Assembly (NCBI GenBank): GCA_035761505.1
Contig: DASTQX010000085.1
Coordinates: 1-32,037 of the forward strand
Length of the DNA: 32,037 nt
DNA from: JAIVJM01 sp035761505
Lineage (GTDB): Bacteria; Acidobacteriota; Blastocatellia; Pyrinomonadales; Pyrinomonadaceae
Direction of reading: 5' to 3'
Below, piece after piece: positions 8,309 to 16,410 of the stretch. Positions within the stretch are counted from its first letter, which is position 1, and each line of letters begins with the position of its first letter. Below the pieces are notes generated by a model. That model did not search any database and was not told where the DNA came from. It worked only from the letters and a program-made list of their open reading frames with translations. Made by a program: the position numbers and the translations under genes.

Positions 8309-9007
8309 TTACATGTAAGTGTTTTCCCGGCTCGCGCCCGTCAATGCGCCGTAACATTCACAGGCGACGATTTCCAGCAGTTGCCGGTTGACGACGCGCA
8401 AGTTCCCGCGTGTGTAGATGATTGCCCCCCGGCGTTGCAACTCCCCGGCCAGCTCGGTGACGCCGGCGCGCCGCACGCCGAGGTGATGAGCGATTCTCTC
8501 CTGCGTCATCTCTATCGAGTCAGCGTCGAGGCGGTCGGTGAGCAGCAGCAGCCAGACGGCGAGGCGCTGTTCCATCCGGTGGAGGACGGAGCAGGCGGCG
8601 CGCTGCGCGACTTGCGTGAGGTACTCGGCTGAGTAAGCCAGTAGCGCCTGCCGGAGCCCGCCTGCGCGCTCTAACTCCCGCGCAAATTCGTGCCTCTGCA
8701 CCCTGAAGGCGCTGCCCGCGACCGAGACGTTAAGAGAATGTGCGGGCGGGCGAGACGCAAGGAGCGCCGTGAGGCCGGCCACGCCTTCCCTGCCGATCAT
8801 CCCGACCTCGGTGGATTTCCCGTCCTGCATGTCGGCGTGGCAGGAGACGATGGAATTTTCGGGGAAGTAGATAAACCGTGTCGTCTCCCCGGCGTCCGCG
8901 AGACGTTCTCCGACGGAGAGTGAGACGGGTTCGAGCATGGGCATCAGGCGCGCGAACTCGTCGTCCGGCAGCCCGGTGAGTAGCCTGTTAGTCAGCATCT
9001 CTTTCAT
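8309..9007 (-). CDS. Crp/Fnr family transcriptional regulator
   Basis: A 232-residue protein with an N-terminal cyclic-nucleotide-binding fold (residues ~10-115: LSVGERLADAGE, FIYFPENSIVSC, EVGMIGREGVAGL) and a C-terminal winged helix (MTQERIAHHLGVRRAGVTEL). The start ATG at 9007 has GAGG eight bases upstream; an upstream in-frame GTG would overlap that site. The cAMP phosphate-binding Arg/Ser motif of true CRP is not seen, and there is no N-terminal Cys cluster, so it is neither a canonical cAMP nor an FeS Fnr sensor. This subgroup, common in Acidobacteriota and Proteobacteria, has an unknown ligand. It lies between the pseudo-receiver and the PAS protein on the same strand. Confidence 0.88.
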   Translation of the reverse strand: MKEMLTNRLLTGLPDDEFARLMPMLEPVSLSVGERLADAGETTRFIYFPENSIVSCHADMQDGKSTEVGMIGREGVAGLTALLASRPPAHSLNVSVAGSAFRVQRHEFARELERAGGLRQALLAYSAEYLTQVAQRAACSVLHRMEQRLAVWLLLLTDRLDADSIEMTQERIAHHLGVRRAGVTELAGELQRRGAIIYTRGNLRVVNRQLLEIVACECYGALTGASRENTYM

Positions 9008-9046
9008 GACCGGCACCTCGGAAAATTCTCAGCCTCCCTGTGAGGG

Positions 9047-9397
9047 CTATGCGGCCTTCCTGATGTGCACGAGGACGGACTTCGTGCGGTCGTGGTTCAT
9101 GTGCTCGCAGATGCGCGCGAGGAGCACCTTGACCGGATGGACGCAGCCTTCATACCGGCAATCGAACTTGAAGCTGTCGGCGGGGCTCGCGCCGCGCGTG
9201 AACTCGGTCACGAGCCGCCGGAACTCCGCGACGTTCTCGAAGGGCACGACCTCGTCGTAGAAGTTACGGCCCGACATGTCCGGCCCGGTGCCGCCCGGCT
9301 CCCCGTCCGGCTCGGTTCGTGAGTAGAGCACCGTCCCGGCTTCGTCGAGTTCAAAGAGGCCGAGCAGTTCTTCCCCTGTCAGGAGCGATGCGCTCAT
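9047..9397 (-). CDS. PAS protein similar to photoactive yellow protein, no chromophore Cys
   Basis: A 116-residue single-domain protein. LFELDEAGTVLYSRTEPDG gives the first PAS strands, then MSGRNFYDEVVPFENVAEF lines up with the GKNFF..VAPC..SPEF segment of photoactive yellow protein, and the C-terminal strand segments SFKFDCRYEG and HPVKVLLARI match its last strands. In photoactive yellow protein the coumaroyl chromophore is bound to the Cys after VAP; here that position is Phe (VVPFEN). It is therefore predicted to lack the chromophore and to act as a small-ligand or protein-contact PAS sensor. It lies 39 bases upstream of the Crp/Fnr gene on the same strand, so the two are probably co-expressed. 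Confidence 0.72.
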   Translation of the reverse strand: MSASLLTGEELLGLFELDEAGTVLYSRTEPDGEPGGTGPDMSGRNFYDEVVPFENVAEFRRLVTEFTRGASPADSFKFDCRYEGCVHPVKVLLARICEHMNHDRTKSVLVHIRKAA

Positions 9398-9479
9398 CGT
9401 TCAAATACCCTTTCTTCAATCTAAGGAGCGATGCCCGGCGCGTTTCCGCCGAGATACTTTTCGCGCAAACGACGGCGGT

Positions 9480-9511
9480 CGGTCTTCGGCTCTGTCCAGA
9501 GCCGAAGACCG
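9480..9511. repeat. 15-bp perfect palindromic arms, possible terminator or operator
   Basis: Arms at 9480-9494 and 9497-9511 are exact reverse complements separated by two bases. This lies in the 251-base gap between the PAS gene start (9397) and the end of the NarL-type regulator gene (9649), all on the minus strand. As RNA it would form a very stable hairpin downstream of the regulator gene, but no T-run follows on either strand. It may be a terminator, a protein-binding palindrome or a dispersed element. Confidence 0.55.
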
Positions 9512-9648
9512 TCCGACTCGATCCGAATTATCGCGTGCGCTTTTTATCTCACAAGAGAAGGAGGCGGGGCTACTGGGTAAGGTGCGAAGCGCGAATAGGG
9601 ATTATCCCTACTCGGTTAAAGGGCTTTGACCGCGTGGAGGGTTCGGCG

Positions 9649-10302
9649 TCAGTTATCCTGTAACCAGCCTTGAAACATGGCGTAGCGCACGAGGTCTATG
9701 CGGCTCGTGAGGTTCAATTTCCGCATCGCGTTGGCTTTGTGGACTTCGATGGTCTTGACGCTCAGGGAGAGGCGCGCGGCAATCTCCTTGTTGCTGTAGC
9801 CGAGCGCGATGTGGCGCAAGACTTCCGTCTCGCGGTCGCTCAAACTGCTTTTCGGCTCGCCGCGCAGAGCGGCAGCGCGCCCGCTATAAGTGTCCATGAC
9901 TTTGGCGGCCAGTTTCGGGTCGAGGTATTTGCCCCCGGCGGCGACGGCGCGGATGGCGTGAAGCAGTTCGCTTGAGGCAGATTGCTTGAGCACGTAGCCG
10001 GACGCGCCCGCGCGCAGCAGTTGTTGAATGTAGCCATCGTCGGCGTGGCGCGAGAGCGTCAGCACTTTCAACTGCGGGCAGACCTCTTTCAGTCTCTCGG
10101 TCGCCTTGAGCCCGTTCAAACGGGGCATGGAGATGTCCATCACGAGCACGTCCGGAAGGAGCGCGCGCGCGCGCGCGACCGCCTCCAATCCGTCGCCCGC
10201 CTCGCCGACGACTTCCATGTCGTCCTGCGCGTTGACGAGCAGCTTCAGCCCCTCGCGCACGGTCTCGTGGTCTTCGGCGAGCATGACGCGCAGCTTCGTC
10301 AT
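9649..10302 (-). CDS. NarL/LuxR-type response regulator
   Basis: A 217-residue two-domain regulator. The receiver (1-120) has LAEDHETVREGL, phospho-acceptor Asp in DVLVMDISMPRLNG, LTLSRH, and the Lys of GYVLKQSAS. The C-terminal LuxR-type helix-turn-helix (about 150-215) has LSDRETEVLRHIALGYSNKE and SVKTIEVHKANAMRKL. Its ATG overlaps the end of the large hybrid kinase gene by four bases (ATGA), so translation is coupled and the kinase, which has a HisKA_3-type core, is the likely phosphate donor. All expected phospho-transfer residues are present, unlike the nearby pseudo-receiver. Confidence 0.95.
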   Translation of the reverse strand: MTKLRVMLAEDHETVREGLKLLVNAQDDMEVVGEAGDGLEAVARARALLPDVLVMDISMPRLNGLKATERLKEVCPQLKVLTLSRHADDGYIQQLLRAGASGYVLKQSASSELLHAIRAVAAGGKYLDPKLAAKVMDTYSGRAAALRGEPKSSLSDRETEVLRHIALGYSNKEIAARLSLSVKTIEVHKANAMRKLNLTSRIDLVRYAMFQGWLQDN

Positions 10303-13300
10303 TCGGCCTCCCCTTCTTCTTCGAGGAACTTGACGGGGACGCGCGCGAAGATGGTCGTGCCTTCCTTCGGCTTGGATTCAATCTCCAGCGTGCCGCCGGC
10401 GAGCATGGCGCGCTCGCGCATGCCAATCAATCCCATCCCCTTCTGACGGTCGCCCTCAATCTTCTTGAGGTTGAAGCCTATGCCGTCGTCTTCGATGATG
10501 AGCACCACCTGATTATCGCGGCGTTCGAGCAGCACGTCGGCGCGTGTCGCGCGCGCGTACTTCATGGTGTTGTTGAGCGCCTCCTGCGTGATGCGGTAGA
10601 GGTTCGTCTCGGTTTCGGGCGCGAGCCGTCCCTGCTCCATTCCCGTGGTGTGAAACTGCGCTTCGACGCCCGCGTACTTAGACCACTCGCGCACGTAGTT
10701 GCCGAGGGCTTCCGAGAGGCCGATGTCGTCGAGCGCGGCGGGCCGCAGTTCCCACGCGAGAAAGTCCACGTCCGCGTCGAGCCGCTCGGCGATGGCCTTC
10801 GTCTGGTCGAGTTTGCGGCGCAGCTCGGCGTCTCCGCTGCACCCCTGTTCGAGCGCGCCGAGGTTCAGGCGCAGCGCCGTCATCTGCTGGCCGAACTGGT
10901 CGTGGATGTCGCGCGCGATGCGGCGGCGCTCGTCCTCCTGCGTCCGCACTATCTGGCGGAGCAGCCGCACGCGCGACTTCTCTATCTGGATGCGCTGCGA
11001 GATTTCGTCGCGCAAAGACTCGTTCACCTGCGCAAGCTCGTATGTGCGCTCGCGCACTCTCGTCTCCATTTCGATGTAGGCGCGGCGCAAGTCCTCCTCG
11101 GCCTGCTTTTGTCTGGAGATGTCGCGGGCGATTTTGACGAAGCCCTGCGCGCGGCCCTCGGCGTCGCGCAAAAGCTGCATCTCGCCGGAGACGAAAAGGC
11201 GCGAGCCGTCTTTCCGCACGTGCCAGCGTTCGTCGGGCGCGCGCCCCTCTCTACGGGCGGTCGCCAGCTCCTTTTCCGGCTCGCCCTTCTCGCGGTCTTC
11301 GGGCGTGAAGATGATTTCGCCCGATTGCTCGATGGCTTCGGCCTCCGTCCAGCCGAAAACCTGCTCCGCGCCCACGCTCCACGAATCAATGCGGTTGTCG
11401 AGCGTCAACGTAAAAATAGCGAAATCCGACGCGCTTTCGACGAGTAGGCGAAGCCTGCTCGTCGAAAGCGTCAAGACTTCTTGGATTCGTCTGCGCTCGG
11501 TGATGTCAACGACGACACCCGTGCTACGGACGGGCCTTCTCTCGTGGTCGTGCCCCGCGAAGGTCGTGCGGCTGCGCTTGTAGAGCCACCGCGTCTCGCC
11601 GTTGTCCGGGCGGACGATGCGAAACTCCTGCTCGAACTCGCCCGTCCTCTTCGGGTCGAGCGCGGCGCGCATCTCCTTTTCCAGACGCTCGCGGTCTTCG
11701 GGGTGCAACAGTTCGGGCAGGGTTTCCAAACTGATTTCCGCTTCGGGCGCGAGCCCGTGCATCGCCTTCAGTTCGGGCGACCAGTAAATCCGTCCGGTCG
11801 TCAAATCCAAATCGTGGATGCCGAAGTCGGCGACGTTCGCGGCAAACTGCAACCGCTCTTCCGACTCGCGCAAGCGTTCTTCGGCGCGGGCGCGTTCCCT
11901 CGACTCGACATGCTTAGAGATGATGATGGCGGCGGCCTGCGTGACCACATCGGCGAGCGTGAGGTCTTGCGGCGTAGCTTCACGCGGCTCGCGGAAGTAC
12001 ATCGCAAAGGTGCCGACCGCTTTGTTCTCGCTCGTCTTGATGGGGAAAGACCAGCAGCCGCGAAAGTCGTGCTCCTCGGCCATGTGGAGCCAGTTCTTCC
12101 AACGCGGCTCTTTAAAGACATCCGGGGTCAGGACGGGGCTACCGGTGGGAATCGCCAAGCCGCAGGCAAGCGCGTCCTCCCCGATGAGGAAGCCGTCCGC
12201 CTGCCGCAAGTAGGATTCGGACATGCTGCCCGCGCCCCAGACCGGGTACAGGCGAGCGCCTTCGGGGTCGGCGATGTAGAAGGCCGTGCGCGCCTCGCCG
12301 GTAGTCTCGTCGGCGACGATGCGGGCGACGCGGCTGAGTGAATCTTCGAGCGCCGCGCCGTTGGCCGCCGCCTGAAAGGCTTCTTTCAGCCCGCGCATCC
12401 GCTCCTCGTGAACCCGCAGGGCTCGTTCGGCGCGGTGGCGTTCGGTGATGTCGTAGAACAGGATGACGAGGCCGTTGATGCGGTCTTCGGTCGTGCGGTA
12501 AGGCACGACCTGCATGAGAAAGCCGCGGTCGTCCGTCGTCCGCACTTCGCGCTCGATTGATTGCAGCGTGTCGAGCACCGTCGCGGCCTCGGCGAGCACG
12601 CTGCTGTCTTCGAGTTTGCTCGTGATGTCCGAGAGCGGGCGGCCCACGTCCGCCGGGATGAGGTTGAAGATGTCGCGGGCGCGCGGCGTGAAGAGCTTGA
12701 CGTTCAGGTTTCTATCAAGAAAGACCGTGCCGATCTGCGTCGAGTTCATCAGGTTCCTGAAGTCGTTGTTGGAGTGGCCCAACTCCTCTATCTTGATCTT
12801 CAATTCCTGATTGACGGTGGTCAGCTCCTCGTTGATGGATTGCAGCTCCTCCTTGCTCGTCTCAAGCTCTTCCGCCGCCGAGCGCATCTCTTCGTTCATC
12901 GCCTGTAACTCTTCGTTGGAGGCTTTCAACTCTTCGCGCTGCAATTCGTGTTGCTCGAAGGTCGCGCTCAGTTGCGCCTTGACTTCGAGCAGTTCCTCTT
13001 CGAGCTGGCGCGCTATCGGCTCGGCGTCGCCCGCCGCAGACCGCGCCTGCGGCTGCCGCTCGGCGGCGGCGGCGGCGTCGTCGTGCGGCTCCTCGAACAC
13101 GACGAGGATGAAGCCGCGCGCCTTGTCCTCTTCGCTCAAGACCGGCTTGACCTGCATGCTGATGAGCCGCGTCTCGTCGCCCACGCGCAGGGCGACGGGG
13201 CGCACGCCCACGTCTGTCTTCTTCTGCGTGGCCTGATAGAGCGCGGCGCGCAGTTCCAGCCGCAGCTCCGGGCGAACGAGGCTGAGCAGGTTCGGCGAAA

Positions 13301-15011
13301 GCACGCCGCCGTGCAGCTCCATGTAACGACCCACGCTCTCGGACATGTGAACGATGTCGTAGTCTTCGTTGACGACGACCGAGGGGGGCGCGTAACGCTC
13401 AAGCAGGCGTTGGTGAAGGAGCAGGTAAGAAGAGCGCGGCGGCGCTTGCGTCTCGCTGAACCGGCGCACGCCGGGGAGTTTGCCGAGCCGCGTGATGAGC
13501 GAGGCGTCGGGGACGGGAAAGACGAGGCGCGTCTCCACCGCTCGCCCCTGATAGATGCGATGCTCTTTATCTACGGGGGCGTAGAGGTCGCTCGCGCCGT
13601 CCGTGGATTCCGACGCGCCGAGCATCAGGTAGCCGCCGGGGTTTAAGGCGAAGTGCAGCACGTCCATCACGCGCCGCTGCGCCTTCCGGTCGAGATAGAT
13701 GAGGAGGTTGCGGCACGTCGCCAAATCGAGGTGAGCGAACGGCGGGTCTTTGATGACGTTATGCGTGGCAAAGAGCACGCGCTCGCGGATTTCGCGCCGC
13801 ACGCGGTACTCGTCGTCCGTCTCCCTGATGAAGTAGCGGCTCAGGCGTTCGGGCGAGATGTCCGCCGCGTCGTTCAGGGTGTAGATGCCGTCGCGCGCGA
13901 CGGCGATGGCGGCCTCGTCTATGTCGGTCGCAAAGACCTGTATCTGCGGCGGGCTGCTCAGGTTGATGCTGTAGTCCGCGAGCAGCATCATCACCGAGTA
14001 GGCTTCTTCGCCCGTGGCGCAGCCCGCGACCCAGACCCTCACCTGATCGTCCGCCGTCTTGCCCTCGAACAGTCTGGGGACGACCTCGCGCTCCAGCGCC
14101 GCGAACGCCGCCGGGTCGCGGAAGAAGTTGGTCACGCTGATGAGCAAATCTTTGAGGAGCGCCTGCGCCTCCGGCGGGCGCTCGTGCATGAACTGCGCGT
14201 AGGCGGGCAGAGATGCAAGCTCGTGGACGATCATGCGCCGCGCCATGCGCCGCATGACGGTCGCGCGCTTGTAGTTCGAGAAGTCGTGCCCGGTGCGCAC
14301 GCGGAGTTGCGTCAGGATGTCGCGCAGCGCCGCCTCGTTCGCCTCGCGCTGCTCCTCCTCCGGCTCTTCACTGAGGCGGAGTTGTCTCAGTTGCTCCCCG
14401 TAGGCGACGATTTGAGCGGGCATCTCCGCCACCGGCAGCACGTAATCCACCAGCCCCGTCGCCAGAGAGTAGCTCGGCATGTCCGCGTACTCCGCTTCCT
14501 GCGGGTCTTGCACGATGGCGCAGCCGCCGCGCTCCTTGATGCGCTTGAGCCCCATCGAGCCGTTTGCGCCCGTCCCCGACAGCACGACCCCGACGGCGCG
14601 CTCGTGATGAGACTCGGCGAGCGCGCGGAAGAAGATGTCGACGGGCGCGCGGCGCACCTCGATGCTCGTCACGTTCGAGACATCGAGGTATCCGTGCTCG
14701 ATCTCAAGACTCTTGTTCGGCGGAATCACATAGACGTGATCGGGCACGACGCGGACGCGCCGCTCGACCTGCGTGACCGGCATGGTCGTCGTGCTCTGAA
14801 GCACGGAGGCCAGTTGGCTGTCGTGGTCGGGCGAGAGGTGCAGGATGACGACGTAAGCCATGCCGCTCTCGGCGGGCACGCGCGCGAAGAACTCCCTGAG
14901 CGCCTGTATGCCGCCCGCCGAAGCGCCAATCCCGACGACCAGAAAATCCTGCCCCGCGTGCGGCTCAAACATCTGAGCGCCGGATTGGTCTTGATGAATA
15001 TTTTCGCTCAT
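10299..15011 (-). CDS. CheB-CheR-PAS-GAF-PAS hybrid sensor histidine kinase
   Basis: A giant sensor of 1570 residues from ATG 15011 (GAAGGA seven bases upstream); an in-frame GTG at 15110 lacks a ribosome site. Order: CheB methylesterase-like domain (~22-195; GIGASAGG with Ser31, His58); CheR methyltransferase-like domain (~225-490; SAM site VWVAGCATGEEAYS, TNFFRDP); a PAS-like segment; a long coiled coil (~670-760, repeats of EELxxxNEEL); PAS; GAF; two PAS domains; HisKA_3 (ARDIHDQFGQQ, His ~1370); and HATPase (LNNTMKYARA, DDGIGFN, KGMGLIGMRER). The CheB third catalytic position is Asn150 (SGTGANG) where active enzymes have Asp. There are no membrane spans, so it is cytosolic. It feeds the NarL-type regulator just downstream. 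Confidence 0.93.
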   Translation of the reverse strand: MSENIHQDQSGAQMFEPHAGQDFLVVGIGASAGGIQALREFFARVPAESGMAYVVILHLSPDHDSQLASVLQSTTTMPVTQVERRVRVVPDHVYVIPPNKSLEIEHGYLDVSNVTSIEVRRAPVDIFFRALAESHHERAVGVVLSGTGANGSMGLKRIKERGGCAIVQDPQEAEYADMPSYSLATGLVDYVLPVAEMPAQIVAYGEQLRQLRLSEEPEEEQREANEAALRDILTQLRVRTGHDFSNYKRATVMRRMARRMIVHELASLPAYAQFMHERPPEAQALLKDLLISVTNFFRDPAAFAALEREVVPRLFEGKTADDQVRVWVAGCATGEEAYSVMMLLADYSINLSSPPQIQVFATDIDEAAIAVARDGIYTLNDAADISPERLSRYFIRETDDEYRVRREIRERVLFATHNVIKDPPFAHLDLATCRNLLIYLDRKAQRRVMDVLHFALNPGGYLMLGASESTDGASDLYAPVDKEHRIYQGRAVETRLVFPVPDASLITRLGKLPGVRRFSETQAPPRSSYLLLHQRLLERYAPPSVVVNEDYDIVHMSESVGRYMELHGGVLSPNLLSLVRPELRLELRAALYQATQKKTDVGVRPVALRVGDETRLISMQVKPVLSEEDKARGFILVVFEEPHDDAAAAAERQPQARSAAGDAEPIARQLEEELLEVKAQLSATFEQHELQREELKASNEELQAMNEEMRSAAEELETSKEELQSINEELTTVNQELKIKIEELGHSNNDFRNLMNSTQIGTVFLDRNLNVKLFTPRARDIFNLIPADVGRPLSDITSKLEDSSVLAEAATVLDTLQSIEREVRTTDDRGFLMQVVPYRTTEDRINGLVILFYDITERHRAERALRVHEERMRGLKEAFQAAANGAALEDSLSRVARIVADETTGEARTAFYIADPEGARLYPVWGAGSMSESYLRQADGFLIGEDALACGLAIPTGSPVLTPDVFKEPRWKNWLHMAEEHDFRGCWSFPIKTSENKAVGTFAMYFREPREATPQDLTLADVVTQAAAIIISKHVESRERARAEERLRESEERLQFAANVADFGIHDLDLTTGRIYWSPELKAMHGLAPEAEISLETLPELLHPEDRERLEKEMRAALDPKRTGEFEQEFRIVRPDNGETRWLYKRSRTTFAGHDHERRPVRSTGVVVDITERRRIQEVLTLSTSRLRLLVESASDFAIFTLTLDNRIDSWSVGAEQVFGWTEAEAIEQSGEIIFTPEDREKGEPEKELATARREGRAPDERWHVRKDGSRLFVSGEMQLLRDAEGRAQGFVKIARDISRQKQAEEDLRRAYIEMETRVRERTYELAQVNESLRDEISQRIQIEKSRVRLLRQIVRTQEDERRRIARDIHDQFGQQMTALRLNLGALEQGCSGDAELRRKLDQTKAIAERLDADVDFLAWELRPAALDDIGLSEALGNYVREWSKYAGVEAQFHTTGMEQGRLAPETETNLYRITQEALNNTMKYARATRADVLLERRDNQVVLIIEDDGIGFNLKKIEGDRQKGMGLIGMRERAMLAGGTLEIESKPKEGTTIFARVPVKFLEEEGEAE

Positions 15012-15290
15012 CGCTGAATCCTTCGACAGCTTTTCGACGCGCTCGCCGGGCTTCAAACGGTGGCGCGAAAAGTTGCCGCACGTCAGTTGATACAAGCTTC
15101 TTTTCAGCACATCCGGCGGGACGCGAGTTATTAAGAGGAAGTCTAATCCATTGCCCCGCGCGTGTATAGCGAGCCGCTTTGATGCGGGCTATTTTATTGC
15201 CGGGTATGCTATAAGGGCATGTATATTTTCATCCCCCTTGCACTGTGAAACTTGTCAGAACCCGCGCCGGTCGGGTGTGAGGAGCGTTTC

Positions 15291-16304
15291 ATGCCGAAAG
15301 ACATCATCGTGGTGGGCGCTTCGGCGGGCGGCATCGAGGCGCTGCGCGTGCTGGTCGGCGCTCTGCCTGCGGATTTCGCCGCCTCCATCTTTGTCGTCCT
15401 GCACACCTCGCCGGAATCGCCGGGCTTGCTGGCTAATATCCTAGACCGCTTCGGACAACTGCCAGCCGTGAGCGCCGAGGACGGCGAGCCCATTCGACCG
15501 GGCAGAATCTACGTCGCCCCGCCCGACCGTCACCTGCTCATCGAGCCGCGCACGGTGCGCGTCACGCGCGGGCCCAAAGAGAACCGCTTTCGCCCCGCCG
15601 TTGACCCGCTCTTTCGCTCGGCGGCGCAGACCTACGGGCCGCGCGTCGTCGGCATCATCCTGACGGGCTATCTGGACGACGGCACGGCTGGACTCTGGAC
15701 GGTCAAGCAGATGGGCGGCACGACGGTCGTCCAAGACCCGCACGACGCGCTCGTCCCCTTCATGCCGGAGAGCGCGCTGGCTCATGTGGAGGTTGACTAC
15801 TGTCTCCCGCTCGCGGAGATAGCCCCGCTGCTGATGCGTCTGACCACCGAAGCGACGGAAGAGGAAGGAGCGTTTCAAGTGCCGAAAGAACTCGAAATCG
15901 AGGTCAACATCGCCAAGGAGCAGAAGGCGCTCGACGCGGGCGTGCTCACTTTGGGCGAGCCGTCGAATTACGCGTGCCCGGAATGTCATGGCGTGCTCCT
16001 GCAAATGAAAGATGGCCCGCCCTTCCGCTTTCGCTGTCACACGGGCCACGCCTACTCCGTCGAAAGTCTCATGGCGGAGATCACGGAAAAGATGGACGAC
16101 GCGCTCTGGAACTCTATCCGCGCCTTTGAAGAGGGCGAGATGTTCATGCGCCAGATGGCCGAACACCTGAGCGAAGGTCATAACGGCCACACGGCTGAAG
16201 CCTTCCTTAAACGCGCCGACGAGACGAAGCGGCGCGGCGCGCTGATGCGACAGGTCGCCACGAACGGCGCAGAGTCGAACACAGGCGCAGGCAACGTGAC
16301 GTAG
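15291..16304 (+). CDS. cheB: Stand-alone CheB-type methylesterase with C-terminal zinc-ribbon-like region
   Basis: A 337-residue protein from ATG 15291 (GAGGAG six bases upstream; the in-frame TTG at 15252 is less likely). The CheB domain (1-190) keeps the complete catalytic set: Ser11 in VGASAGG, His38 in VVLHTSPE, Asp130 in LTGYLDDGTAG. It lacks a receiver domain. The C-terminal part has YACPECHGVL followed by RFRCHTGHAY, a CxxC and CxTGH pattern that may bind a metal, then a helical tail. The protein would hydrolyse methyl-glutamate on receptor proteins or other substrates. It is divergent from the CheB-CheR hybrid kinase across a 279-base gap; no receptor, CheA or CheW gene is in the window. 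Confidence 0.87.
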   Translation: MPKDIIVVGASAGGIEALRVLVGALPADFAASIFVVLHTSPESPGLLANILDRFGQLPAVSAEDGEPIRPGRIYVAPPDRHLLIEPRTVRVTRGPKENRFRPAVDPLFRSAAQTYGPRVVGIILTGYLDDGTAGLWTVKQMGGTTVVQDPHDALVPFMPESALAHVEVDYCLPLAEIAPLLMRLTTEATEEEGAFQVPKELEIEVNIAKEQKALDAGVLTLGEPSNYACPECHGVLLQMKDGPPFRFRCHTGHAYSVESLMAEITEKMDDALWNSIRAFEEGEMFMRQMAEHLSEGHNGHTAEAFLKRADETKRRGALMRQVATNGAESNTGAGNVT

Positions 16305-16410
16305 AGCACACAGGGGCATCGCACCACGGCGGGCCGGGGGAGGTGGAAGTGTGGCCGCCGGAAGAGGTCTGACGAGCACTCGCAACTTAGATACTCTCGA
16401 TTAATGGTCT

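Noticed and set aside
13653..15017. Long plus-strand open frame (454 codons) opposite the hybrid kinase
   Set aside because: It is Arg/His/Asp-rich, has no domain I can recognise, and lies wholly antisense to clear CheB and CheR motifs. It is a GC-rich shadow frame.
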